This document shows positions 15,277-22,456 of a DNA stretch of 22,585 nt, in pieces. Below the pieces are notes generated by a model. It was not told the origin of the DNA and did no database searches. It worked only from the letters and a program-made list of their open reading frames with translations. The stretch is from the NCBI GenBank assembly GCA_028723145.1, contig JAQYFM010000215.1:1-22585 (forward strand). The letters run 5' to 3'. Position 1 is the stretch's first letter. The number at the start of each line of letters is the position of its first letter. The translations under genes were made by a program, and so were the position numbers. This stretch comes from Spirochaetales bacterium (lineage in GTDB: Bacteria > Spirochaetota > Spirochaetia > Sphaerochaetales > Sphaerochaetaceae).

Positions 15277-16665
15277 TTAAACTCCTCTAATAAATGATGA
15301 ATCAATTGCCAACTCCTTACGATATTTATTAACAGTACGACGAGCACAGCTAATACCTTTTTCTGCTAACATATCACTTATTTTTTGGTCTGATAGAGCT
15401 TTTTCTGTAGTGTTATTTTCTATTATCTCTTTAATAATATCTTTAATTGCAGTTTTACTTACACTTACTCCTGTATCTTCATTTTGAATACCACTAGGAA
15501 AAAGTTCCTTAAGTTGGAATACCCCCCAATCGGTATCAATGTATTTACTTGTAGTAATTCTACTTACAGTTGTTTCATGAACTCCTATTTCATCAGCAAC
15601 TTGTTTTAGTGTTAATGGTTTTAAACTTCTTGGTCCAAAGAGAAAGAAAGATTTTTGCTTTTCCATTAATACTCTTCCAACCTTCTCTAACGTTGATCGT
15701 CTTAAGGCAAGCTGATTTATTAAATTATCTGCAGAATTTACTTGGCTTTTTAAGTACTTGCTTGCTTCTTTTTCCTCTTTATTATTTGATTTAGAATACT
15801 CATCAAGCATTTGCTGATATTGACTATCGATTGAAACAACTGGAAGAGTTGAGTCATTTAATCGCATTACGAGTTTTCCATCTTCAACCTTGATGGATAA
15901 ATCAGGGATAATGGTGTTATCCCAAGAACTTGAATACTTTAAACCAGGGTAGGGGGTTAATGTTTTTAAATAGTCAAAGAGTTCATTTAATTCTTCTTCA
16001 TCTATTTTAAGGGCTTTACTTACTTCTTTTACCTTACCAGCCCTCATTTTTTCTAGATTATCATTTACAAGAAGAGAAAAGGTCTTTAATTCATCACCTT
16101 TCATGCCATCTTCTTTTGCTTGGCATATTAATGATTCCTTAAAGTCTCTGCAACCAACGCCAGCAGGCTCTAATGAGTGAATTATATCTAATGCTTTATC
16201 AAGGTATTCTTTATCCTTTGCTCCTATTAACTCTTCCGGAGGAGTGGTAAAAAAACCTTTATCATCGAGTGATGAAATTAATATTTCACAAACTCTTTTT
16301 ATATTATCATCAATCTTTAGAGTACCAAGTTGTTTATTTAAATGTTCTTCTAGACTTTCCTCTTCTTTTACAGCACCTTCCATCCAAGCTTGATAGTTAT
16401 CTGATAAATCTGAACCATAGGCTGCTGAATCAGAGTAGTCTTCATAACGGTCTTTACGTGAGTATTTATCTAAATACTCTTCATAGCTAACCCCATTATC
16501 TCTGTTTGGTTCTTCAACTACTAATGTTGGATTCTTACCTGCTTCTTCCTCTATCTTTGCAAGTAATTCATTTAATGGGAGAGTCATTAACTCAAGGGAC
16601 TGAAGCATTTGAGCATTTAGTCTAAGCTGTTGCTTTTGAGTAAGGGTGAGTGAGGATTCTATCAT
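15277..16665 (-). CDS. rpoN: RNA polymerase sigma-54 factor
   Basis: RpoN directs polymerase to -24/-12 promoters and needs an AAA+ activator. The 462-aa protein has region I (LTQKQQLRLNAQMLQSLELM, LPLNELLAKIEEEAGKNP), an acidic region II, the core-binding domain (about 115-290), the HTH (LKQVADEIGVHETTVSRITTSKYI split by its turn) and the RpoN box ARRTVNKYR at about 441-449, all in order. It overlaps lptB by 4 nt and has a GAGGAG Shine-Dalgarno. No enhancer-binding activator or clear -24/-12 promoter was noticed in the window. Confidence 0.97.
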   Translation of the reverse strand: MIESSLTLTQKQQLRLNAQMLQSLELMTLPLNELLAKIEEEAGKNPTLVVEEPNRDNGVSYEEYLDKYSRKDRYEDYSDSAAYGSDLSDNYQAWMEGAVKEEESLEEHLNKQLGTLKIDDNIKRVCEILISSLDDKGFFTTPPEELIGAKDKEYLDKALDIIHSLEPAGVGCRDFKESLICQAKEDGMKGDELKTFSLLVNDNLEKMRAGKVKEVSKALKIDEEELNELFDYLKTLTPYPGLKYSSSWDNTIIPDLSIKVEDGKLVMRLNDSTLPVVSIDSQYQQMLDEYSKSNNKEEKEASKYLKSQVNSADNLINQLALRRSTLEKVGRVLMEKQKSFFLFGPRSLKPLTLKQVADEIGVHETTVSRITTSKYIDTDWGVFQLKELFPSGIQNEDTGVSVSKTAIKDIIKEIIENNTTEKALSDQKISDMLAEKGISCARRTVNKYRKELAIDSSFIRGV

Positions 16666-17402
16666 TTTATCTCCTCTTTCATAAAGTCTTGCCCAAAATA
16701 TATTTCTCTTGCAAGTTCATTGTTAATTAACTCGTCCTTTGTTCCATAAACAAGGATGTTACCTTCATTTATAATATAGGCACATGTTGTGATCTCAAGA
16801 GTATCACGTACATTGTGGTCAGTTAATAAAATACCAATCCCTTGGTCTTTTAGTTTTCTAACAATTTGCTTAATTTCATAGACTGCTTTTGGATCTATAC
16901 CTGCAAAAGGTTCATCAAGAAGTAAGAATTTCGGATTAGTAGCAAGAGCTCTTGCAATTTCGGTTCTTCTCCTTTCTCCTCCAGATAGAGTATAACCATA
17001 TTGCTTTCGAAGTTTAGTAATACCAAATTCTTCCATTAAGGATTCAAGTAATTCTTTTTTCTCAATTTTTGAAAGATCATTTCTAGTTTGAACAACTAAC
17101 TTAATGTTATCTTCAACCGTTAGCTTTCTAAATATGGAGCTTTCCTGAGGTAGATAACTTAATCCTAATTTTGATCTTTTATGCATAGGAAGATTTGTAA
17201 TATTTTCGTTATCTAATAAGATTTTTCCACCATTACTTTTGATAAATCCTACTATCATATAGAATGTGGTAGTTTTACCTGCTCCATTAGGTCCTAATAG
17301 TCCTGTAATAGAGCCATTTTCCATAGAAAAAGAAATACCCTTTACTACCTGCTTCCTTCCATAAAATTTAGATAAATTTTCAACTGAGAGAGTATTAGCC
17401 AT
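16662..17402 (-). CDS. lptB: LPS export ABC transporter ATPase LptB
   Basis: LptB powers extraction of LPS-type lipid from the inner membrane with LptFG. The 246-aa protein has Walker A GPNGAGKT (37-44), Q-loop Gln86, signature LSGGE (139-143), Walker B ending LLLDEP with Asp163/Glu164, and H-loop His196 (TDHNVRDTL), the last being a typical LptB pattern. It overlaps lptA by 8 nt and has GGAG 7 nt before its ATG. lptF and lptG are not in the window and must lie elsewhere. Confidence 0.96.
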   Translation of the reverse strand: MANTLSVENLSKFYGRKQVVKGISFSMENGSITGLLGPNGAGKTTTFYMIVGFIKSNGGKILLDNENITNLPMHKRSKLGLSYLPQESSIFRKLTVEDNIKLVVQTRNDLSKIEKKELLESLMEEFGITKLRKQYGYTLSGGERRRTEIARALATNPKFLLLDEPFAGIDPKAVYEIKQIVRKLKDQGIGILLTDHNVRDTLEITTCAYIINEGNILVYGTKDELINNELAREIYFGQDFMKEEIK

Positions 17403-18015
17403 TTACTTCTCCTTGAATTTTACCTTCAAGATTTATTTCTTGAGTATCGATATCAATAGAAATTAAAGCAGCTTGATAATTATTATTATTCCAATTAACA
17501 GATGCATTTCCAGCAAGAATTAAGGTATTTGTTTTTCTATTAAAAGTTATCTTTTCTGCTCTAGCACTTAAAATACCTGAGTCTGTGTTTTTCAGTAGGC
17601 GTGCAGACATTTCAAGTGATAATATTTCTTCTTTTAAATCATAGTTTACAGCAAAAGAGGAAGCTTCAAGTTCATTAATGCTATCTGAAACCTCACACCA
17701 TGTAGAGATAATTAATCTTTCACCACTTCTATCGTAGTAGAGATTAGAGGTTTTTATTAATAGACCTTTTTCTTTGTCTTCAATTGTTATTTTTCCACTA
17801 CATTCAACTTGGGAGTAATCATCTCCTTGAAGCGTTATTGTAGAAGCAGTAATTTTCATCCCTTCTGCAGTTACAGTTGCTCCTTCAGTTAGTGAAACAG
17901 TTTTTCTACCTTCTTTCAAAGATACCTTTGAGTATCCTCCAGAAAATGTTACAGGAGATGAAATTAGATTAAAAGATAGTGATGCTAATAGAATAAGTAG
18001 TACTATTCTTTTCAT
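17395..18015 (-). CDS. lptA: LptA/OstA-type periplasmic LPS transport protein
   Basis: The 206-aa protein begins with a cleavable-type signal peptide (MKRIVLLILLASLSFNLISS). An OstA beta-jellyroll made of repeated strands follows: TVSLTEGATVTAEGMKITAS, ECSGKITIEDKEKGLLIKTS, YYDRSGERLIISTWCEV, TFNRKTNTLILAGNASVNW. LptA monomers bridge the periplasm between LptC and LptD. Sequence identity in this family is low; position between lptC and lptB makes the call firm. It overlaps lptC by 4 nt and has GGGAGGT just upstream of its start. Confidence 0.88.
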   Translation of the reverse strand: MKRIVLLILLASLSFNLISSPVTFSGGYSKVSLKEGRKTVSLTEGATVTAEGMKITASTITLQGDDYSQVECSGKITIEDKEKGLLIKTSNLYYDRSGERLIISTWCEVSDSINELEASSFAVNYDLKEEILSLEMSARLLKNTDSGILSARAEKITFNRKTNTLILAGNASVNWNNNNYQAALISIDIDTQEINLEGKIQGEVNG

Positions 18016-18539
18016 TCATTTACCTCCCCAGAAAAAAGCTCTTTCATTTCTAAGCTCATTTTTGTCAGGTCAGCATAAAGCTTAACCCCCTCCAAACGAC
18101 CACCGGGAAATGATACAGATACATAACTATCTGAATTAACACTATTATCCCTGCTGTCAAAAGTAAGTGATTCCGTTTCTATTGACAAGTTATCTTTATG
18201 TTGTTTTAAAGAAGTTTGACCAGAAAACGAACAAACTTTATCTTTTGTATTAATTTCACCTCTTCCTGCATAACCAGAGATATATAGTTCACCACTTTCA
18301 TCAAGCTGCTCAAATGAAACATCTTCAACTAATACTTTATCACTTGAGAGATAGACTTTCATCTCTTTTGCATGAATTTTTATTGGTTCACCTTCGCCTG
18401 TTGAAAGGGTATATGTGGTGTTATTTAAAATCATATCAGGCATCTCAAAGTCTTGAAGAGACACACTGGCTGTGTTCTCTTCTTTTGCACATCCTGTTAA
18501 GAGAACTAATAAGGTAAGGAAAATGAGGATATACCTCAT
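18012..18539 (-). CDS. lptC: LptC-like LPS transport protein, predicted lipoprotein
   Basis: The 175-aa protein starts MRYILIFLTLLVLLTGC, a lipoprotein signal with lipobox LLTG-C and Cys17 as the probable lipidated residue. The following domain has OstA/LptC-type beta repeats (TYTLSTGEGEPIKIHAKEMK, KVLVEDVSFEQL, GRGEINTKDKVCSFSG, SIETESLTFDSRDNSV). Classical LptC is anchored by an uncleaved N-terminal helix; here a lipid anchor seems to take its place. It overlaps the rseC-like gene and lptA by 4 nt each, with GGAGG just before the ATG. The call rests on operon position and fold pattern. Confidence 0.78.
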   Translation of the reverse strand: MRYILIFLTLLVLLTGCAKEENTASVSLQDFEMPDMILNNTTYTLSTGEGEPIKIHAKEMKVYLSSDKVLVEDVSFEQLDESGELYISGYAGRGEINTKDKVCSFSGQTSLKQHKDNLSIETESLTFDSRDNSVNSDSYVSVSFPGGRLEGVKLYADLTKMSLEMKELFSGEVNE

Positions 18540-18943
18540 TTATCCTCCTTCTTTTCTATAATTGTTGGTAAAAATTCTTTTTTTCTTAATTTAAAATAAA
18601 CACATGAGATTAAAAAACCAATTGCAAGTCCTACTAGTGCAGATACAAATTGATAAACTTCATTTGAAGTAAAAAATGCTGCACTTACGAATAGTGGAAT
18701 AAAGAAACAAATTAAAGGAAAGAATAATGACATAAATGATGAAAGTATTGTTCTTCCTGTTGGCATATCAATTAAGGCTTTATCACCGTCTTTAAGTTTT
18801 ATATTATCTGGGTTTTCGACAATGAATTCGTAATTCTTACCACGGCAAAAGAGTGAACTTTTGCATCCTTCACACGCATTTTTATCGCATGATACCATAA
18901 TATTGCCATCGTTTGTTTTATGAACAGTTACTTCTTTTTTCAT
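18536..18943 (-). CDS. RseC/MucC-like membrane protein with four-cysteine N-terminal motif
   Basis: The 135-aa protein has Cys19, Cys24, Cys27 and Cys33 (SCDKNACEGCKSSLFCRG) followed by a small beta region (IKLKDGDKALIDM) and two transmembrane helices (about 67-92 and 97-118), ending in a basic tail. This is the RseC/MucC family layout, whose members are linked to sigma-E control and SoxR reduction in proteobacteria and to electron-transfer partners elsewhere. No rnf, soxR or rpoE gene is nearby, so its role here is unknown. It sits between ymdB and lptC with 4-nt overlaps on both sides. Confidence 0.75.
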   Translation of the reverse strand: MKKEVTVHKTNDGNIMVSCDKNACEGCKSSLFCRGKNYEFIVENPDNIKLKDGDKALIDMPTGRTILSSFMSLFFPLICFFIPLFVSAAFFTSNEVYQFVSALVGLAIGFLISCVYFKLRKKEFLPTIIEKKEDK

Positions 18944-19749
18944 TTTGAAACCTCTGGTCTTTCAACTGCAACCTTTTCTTTAATTACTTCAATTTTTTCG
19001 GCATTACCATCATCTGAAATAGTAACTAATACACCTTGTAGCTCACAATCTTCCCATGCCTCATGACTTCTATCAGGAAGCGCAGTCATTAGTTTTTTTA
19101 TTTCATATTCAGGATTAAAGCCTCCAGCTGATAGTGTTGAACCACATCTACCATTATCACTGATAAATGCACATTTACCAATAATTTTGCTATCAGAAGT
19201 TAATACTTTTGAGTGTGTTGAAATTACAGCAGATACTCTATCCTTAAGATAGTGTGCTAATGTAGCACTCTCAGCAGTAGTTGCACAATGGAATTGGATT
19301 AAGAAAATATCTGCTTCTGCACTTAATTTTGAGAGTATCATATCAGCAAAATTAAGTGGGTTTACAACACATATTCTAGAAAAACCACTTGCACCAAGGA
19401 TATTTATTATTGCAACTCTTTTTCCATTTATCTCTACAATTTTATAACCTTTACCTGGCGTTTTTGGAGGGAAGTTTGCTGGCCTAAGCACATAACTACA
19501 CTTAGGGAAAAAATCTACCATATCTAGCTTATAAAAGATTTTCTCTCCACCTGTTTGTAAATTAATTCCAAGGTGTGAAAGCTGCATTGAATGTGCCTTA
19601 CCAAGTCCAAAGCCGTTAGTGGCTCCTTCTGTGTTTGCAATAACAAAATCAGCACCAACTTTATCCTTTAATGCCTTTAAACCATTCTTTACAGCTAATA
19701 TACCTGCTCTTCCAACTACTTCACCTAAGAAAAGAACTTTAAAACTCAT
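18940..19749 (-). CDS. YmdB-family metallophosphoesterase homologue with altered metal ligands
   Basis: The 269-aa protein aligns by eye along the length of YmdB/TIGR00282 phosphodiesterases: VLFLGEVVGRAG, DFVIANTEGATNGFGL, VLRPANFPPKTPGKGY, LIQFHCATTAES, RVSAVISTHSKVLTSD. The family's dinuclear site is altered: Asp8 is Glu10, Asn40 is Gly42, Asn67-His68 is Gly68-Glu69, and His177 is Lys181. Glu41, His154 and His179 remain. It may be inactive or have changed activity. The start is ATG 19749; the longer in-frame extension to 19785 runs through the promoter and adds an artificial hydrophobic stretch. It heads the rseC-like/lpt/rpoN operon. Confidence 0.82.
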   Translation of the reverse strand: MSFKVLFLGEVVGRAGILAVKNGLKALKDKVGADFVIANTEGATNGFGLGKAHSMQLSHLGINLQTGGEKIFYKLDMVDFFPKCSYVLRPANFPPKTPGKGYKIVEINGKRVAIINILGASGFSRICVVNPLNFADMILSKLSAEADIFLIQFHCATTAESATLAHYLKDRVSAVISTHSKVLTSDSKIIGKCAFISDNGRCGSTLSAGGFNPEYEIKKLMTALPDRSHEAWEDCELQGVLVTISDDGNAEKIEVIKEKVAVERPEVSK

Positions 19750-19785
19750 AGCAATAAGAATAATAGTAATTATCAAAAGGTGCAA
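19750..19785 (-). promoter_or_regulatory. Promoter of the ymdB-lpt-rpoN operon, predicted leaderless
   Basis: On the minus strand TTGCAC (19785-19780), a 17-nt spacer and TATTCT (19762-19757) are followed by 7 nt (TATTGCT) and the ATG at 19749. There is no Shine-Dalgarno. Geometry equals that at malQ and trkA. Confidence 0.6.
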
Positions 19786-19815
19786 TAAACTATAGTCTTA
19801 CTCTTAGCTTTTGGA

Positions 19816-19829
19816 TAGAATTGATTGTC
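19816..19829 (+). promoter_or_regulatory. Weak -10 candidate before the ThrE-type gene
   Basis: TAGAAT (19816-19821) lies 8 nt before the ATG at 19830 and there is no Shine-Dalgarno. A convincing -35 box is not seen at the right distance (TAGTCT at 19793-19798 is poor), so this is the weakest member of the short-leader promoter set. Confidence 0.3.
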
Positions 19830-20606
19830 ATGGATAGCGTTACACACATTCTATCAATTGCTATGGAAGCGGGTAAAATAATGCTTGAAAACGGGGCAGA
19901 GATTTATCGCGTCGAAGATACAATGGCTAGAATTTCAAAATATTATGGTGCTAAGGACCAACATTTTTTTGTATTAACAAATGGTATTTTTGTTTCTGGG
20001 GAAGAAATTGATGGAAAGGCTTTTGCTAGAGTAGAGCATATCCCTGTTCATGGTGCAGATCTATCAAAGGTAATTGCAATTAATCAGCTATCTAGAGAGA
20101 TTAGTCAAGGTAAATATACTTTAGATGAGGTTGAAAAAAAACTTGAAGAGATTCGTAATAGTAAAAATAGACCATTTATTATTCAAGTTTTAGCCACTGC
20201 ACTTGGTTCAGGGTGTTTTTCTGTATTACTTAATGGATCATTAAGAGATGGAATATGTTCATTTATTTCAGGTATAGTTCTTGGCTTTTTTATTACACTT
20301 ATTTTTAAACCATATCTTTCAAAAATATCTGGAAATATTATTGGTGGAATGCTTGTAACTCTAATATGTGTTCTTTGCAAGCACTTCGGATTTGCAGATT
20401 CATTAACCAGTATGATTGGAGGTAGTGTAATTCCATTAGTTCCAGGAGTTGCATTTGTAAATGGTATTAGAGATATTGGAGATGAAGATTATATTTCTGG
20501 GTCCGTAAGACTTTTAGATGCAATGCTTGTTTTTTTATGTATAGCTGTAGGTGTTGCTGCTGTATTAATTTGCTATGGTAAGTTAACAGGAGGGATAGTA
20601 CTTTGA
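19830..20606 (+). CDS. ThrE-type threonine/serine exporter, N-terminal-domain subunit
   Basis: The 258-aa protein matches the first half of ThrE-like exporters (PF06738). It has a cytosolic N-terminal region with EAGKIMLENGAEIYRVEDTM, HFFVLTNGIFVS and RVEHIPVHGADLSKV, then about five transmembrane helices from residue 110 onward, including SMIGGSVIPLVPGVAFVNGI with the conserved P-L-VPG. In Corynebacterium ThrE both halves form one protein; here the second half is the next gene. I chose ATG 19830 because the upstream in-frame TTG 19821 overlaps the -10 candidate. Substrate is by family only. Confidence 0.88.
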   Translation: MDSVTHILSIAMEAGKIMLENGAEIYRVEDTMARISKYYGAKDQHFFVLTNGIFVSGEEIDGKAFARVEHIPVHGADLSKVIAINQLSREISQGKYTLDEVEKKLEEIRNSKNRPFIIQVLATALGSGCFSVLLNGSLRDGICSFISGIVLGFFITLIFKPYLSKISGNIIGGMLVTLICVLCKHFGFADSLTSMIGGSVIPLVPGVAFVNGIRDIGDEDYISGSVRLLDAMLVFLCIAVGVAAVLICYGKLTGGIVL

Positions 20607-21034
20607 GTATTAACATTATTATTGCAGCTTTCTTTGGAACTGTAGCATTTGCAATTTTATATGATATCCCTTCTAGATATTGTTTTGTTTGTGGTTTATG
20701 TGGCTTAATGGGGTGGATAATATACTCTTTACTTACTCCTCCTATGGGCGAACTAGTTGCAGTATTTATAGCAACTATAGGGATAGCCTTAGCTAGTAGG
20801 TTTTTCGCAGTTTGGCAAAAGTGCCCTGAGATAGTTTTTTTAGTTTCAGGAATTTTCCCAATAGTTCCTGGTGCTGGTATTTATTGGACCGCTTACTATC
20901 TAGTTGCAGGGCAAATGACTCAAGCTGCAGATAGCGGCATAGGAGCATTAAAAATATGTTTAATGATGGTTTTAGGTATAGCAATTGTGCATGAGCTTCC
21001 ACAAAAGCTATTTTCAATTATAAGGAGAAAATAA
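20603..21034 (+). CDS. ThrE-type threonine/serine exporter, second subunit
   Basis: The 143-aa protein is almost all membrane: about four to five helices, with FLVSGIFPIVPGAGIYWTAYY (split at VPG) matching the PF12821 half of ThrE exporters and repeating the IPLVPG element of its partner. It probably pairs with the upstream protein to form the full exporter. The TTG start at 20603 overlaps the upstream stop (TTGA) and is supported by AGGAGGG ending about 8-9 nt upstream. It shares one base with the start of the following MFS gene. Confidence 0.86.
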   Translation: MSINIIIAAFFGTVAFAILYDIPSRYCFVCGLCGLMGWIIYSLLTPPMGELVAVFIATIGIALASRFFAVWQKCPEIVFLVSGIFPIVPGAGIYWTAYYLVAGQMTQAADSGIGALKICLMMVLGIAIVHELPQKLFSIIRRK

Positions 21035-22170
21035 TGGGTAGGCTTATTACTCTTTCGATTTCAGCACAAATTGTTGTAGCTGCATTTAGTCCATATTTAC
21101 AAATTATTTTTAGAAATAAAGGTTATTCCCACTCTCTTTGTGGCGTGTTATTAGCATTGTGCCAGTTCGCAGCAATTATTATTCCTTTATTAATTTCATC
21201 TATTTCTGATAAGACAGGAAAAACAAAGAGCTTTTTACTTTTATGCTCATTAGTTTCGTTAGTTACAGCAATTCCTTTTTTACTTTCAAATAACATTGTT
21301 GTGGTTGTAATTGCTTCATTTATCTTAAATGGAGTGTTTTGGTCAATAAATCCTCTTTGTGATGGTTTTATTAATAGAGCATTAACACACGATACATCTA
21401 GATATGGAACAATAAGAGCGATGGGAACTCTAAGCTATGTATGTACACTTGTTCTTTTTGCTTTTATTAAGTTCCCAAATGAAAATAGTAATAGTTCAAT
21501 TTTACTTGCAATGATTATTTGTATTTTACTTTTTATCATTGTACTACTAACTACTAAGGAAAATAGTTCTTCGGAGAGGAAAGAAAAAGAAAACCAGGTA
21601 TTTTCTATCTCTTGGTTTAGTAAGAGTTTTTACATCTTTATGGGGATAGTTGCTCTAACAAGAGTAGGGCAAGCTGTTGTTGAGAAATTATTATCATCAT
21701 ATATGATTGAGGAATTAAACTTAGGAGGATATTTTCTTATCTTTGTTGCCTTAGGTGCGCTTTGTGAGTTCTTTTGTATGATTTTTTTCTCAAGGCTTAA
21801 AAGAAATAAGAAAATTACTTCATGGTCAATGCTACTAATTTCAGCAATTGGATTAACAGTAAGATTACTATTATATTTAATTCCTTCTATATATACATTT
21901 ATTATTGCTCAAATGCTCCATGGCTTAACATTTGGAGTATTGCATGTTGCCGCTACTGGTTATGCAGCTGATAATGTAGCTCCTGAACATTATGATTTAG
22001 CAATGACTCTATATTGGTCTCTTGCAACAAATCTTCCTGAGATGCTTGGAGCATTTGCTGGTGGATTTGTTATTGAAGCCTTTGGTTATCCAATGTTGTT
22101 CTTATCATATTCAATATTCCCTCTTGTAGCTTGCATACTTTGTCTAACAAATAAAAAACATTTTAAGTAG
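21034..22170 (+). CDS. MFS transporter (MFS_1-like family)
   Basis: The 378-aa protein has 11-12 predicted hydrophobic segments and the MFS loop 2-3 signature region near SSISDKTGKTKSF. C-terminal features (MLHGLTFGVLHVAATGYAAD split by helix boundary, NLPEMLGAFAGGFVIEAFGY) resemble the MFS_1-like/nucleoside:H+ symporter-like group. A central cytosolic loop carries a charged stretch (KENSSSERKEKENQ). It begins with AAGGAG upstream of the ATG and overlaps the ThrE-type second subunit by 1 nt, so it belongs to the exporter operon. The substrate cannot be told from sequence; amino acid or nucleoside are only guesses. Confidence 0.85.
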   Translation: MGRLITLSISAQIVVAAFSPYLQIIFRNKGYSHSLCGVLLALCQFAAIIIPLLISSISDKTGKTKSFLLLCSLVSLVTAIPFLLSNNIVVVVIASFILNGVFWSINPLCDGFINRALTHDTSRYGTIRAMGTLSYVCTLVLFAFIKFPNENSNSSILLAMIICILLFIIVLLTTKENSSSERKEKENQVFSISWFSKSFYIFMGIVALTRVGQAVVEKLLSSYMIEELNLGGYFLIFVALGALCEFFCMIFFSRLKRNKKITSWSMLLISAIGLTVRLLLYLIPSIYTFIIAQMLHGLTFGVLHVAATGYAADNVAPEHYDLAMTLYWSLATNLPEMLGAFAGGFVIEAFGYPMLFLSYSIFPLVACILCLTNKKHFK

Positions 22171-22222
22171 ATTGAAACGGGGGGCAAATGATGTTAATAT
22201 ACCTCTTGCAACCATGTGTTGT

Positions 22223-22280
22223 CATGCTCCGGTTTTCCCTCAGCACCCCTTTGTGCACTGGAGCATGTACCTATTATTTT
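22223..22280 (+). terminator. Hairpin and T-rich tail after the ThrE-MFS operon
   Basis: CATGCTCCGG (22223-22232) pairs with CTGGAGCATG (22258-22267) to give 10 bp with one G-T pair; inside the loop GCAC (22243-22246) pairs with GTGC (22253-22256). The downstream TACCTATTATTTT is T-rich but interrupted. It is a plausible intrinsic terminator for the plus-strand operon, though the branched loop could also be a structured RNA. Confidence 0.45.
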
Positions 22281-22284
22281 AAAT

Positions 22285-22319
22285 AAAAAACTCAGACTTT
22301 GATATTATCAGAGTCTGAG
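22285..22319 (-). terminator. Intrinsic terminator for a minus-strand transcript from beyond the right edge
   Basis: A 29-nt near-perfect inverted repeat (22291-22319; outer 8-bp stem CTCAGACT/AGTCTGAG, continued by a further 4-5 pairs) is followed on the minus strand by six T's (22290-22285). On the plus strand the bases after the hairpin are AACCATAT, not a T-run. Orientation therefore implies a transcript arriving from the right, through the 9-bp repeat. Confidence 0.65.
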
Positions 22320-22456
22320 AACCATATTTGCCTGTTGGAGGTAAGCACATGTGTACACCTCTAAAAATATGACATAAAGCTATTACTATTTTTATATTTT
22401 ATGTGAAGAACTATGAAGAAAACACGATTTCCAAATAATTAATTCTTTGGTTTAGT

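Larger units (their letters stand above)
22171..22456. other. Gene-poor tail downstream of the MFS gene
   Basis: No ORF of normal gene size is present. The stretch holds two strong inverted repeats (22223-22267 and 22291-22319), a 32-codon plus-strand ORF (22188-22286) of doubtful coding value, a 7-codon ORF with a perfect GGAGGT (22337-22372), and a 9-codon ORF beginning MKKTRF (at about 22413) that stops at once. The last faintly recalls the start of IS3-type OrfA, but is far too short to call. It reads like intergenic sequence between two convergent transcription units. Confidence 0.5.

Noticed and set aside
19821..19829. TTG 19821 as the start of the ThrE-type gene
   Set aside because: It overlaps the last base of the -10 candidate and adds only three residues; ATG 19830 fits the other starts.
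22181..22270. SRP RNA, tRNA or other known structured RNA
   Set aside because: No SRP domain IV loop (GGAAG-AGCAG type), no T-psi-C or acceptor-stem pattern could be found on either strand.
22413..22442. MKKTRF... as the start of an IS3-type OrfA
   Set aside because: It stops after nine codons and only five or six residues resemble that family, which is too little to call a remnant.
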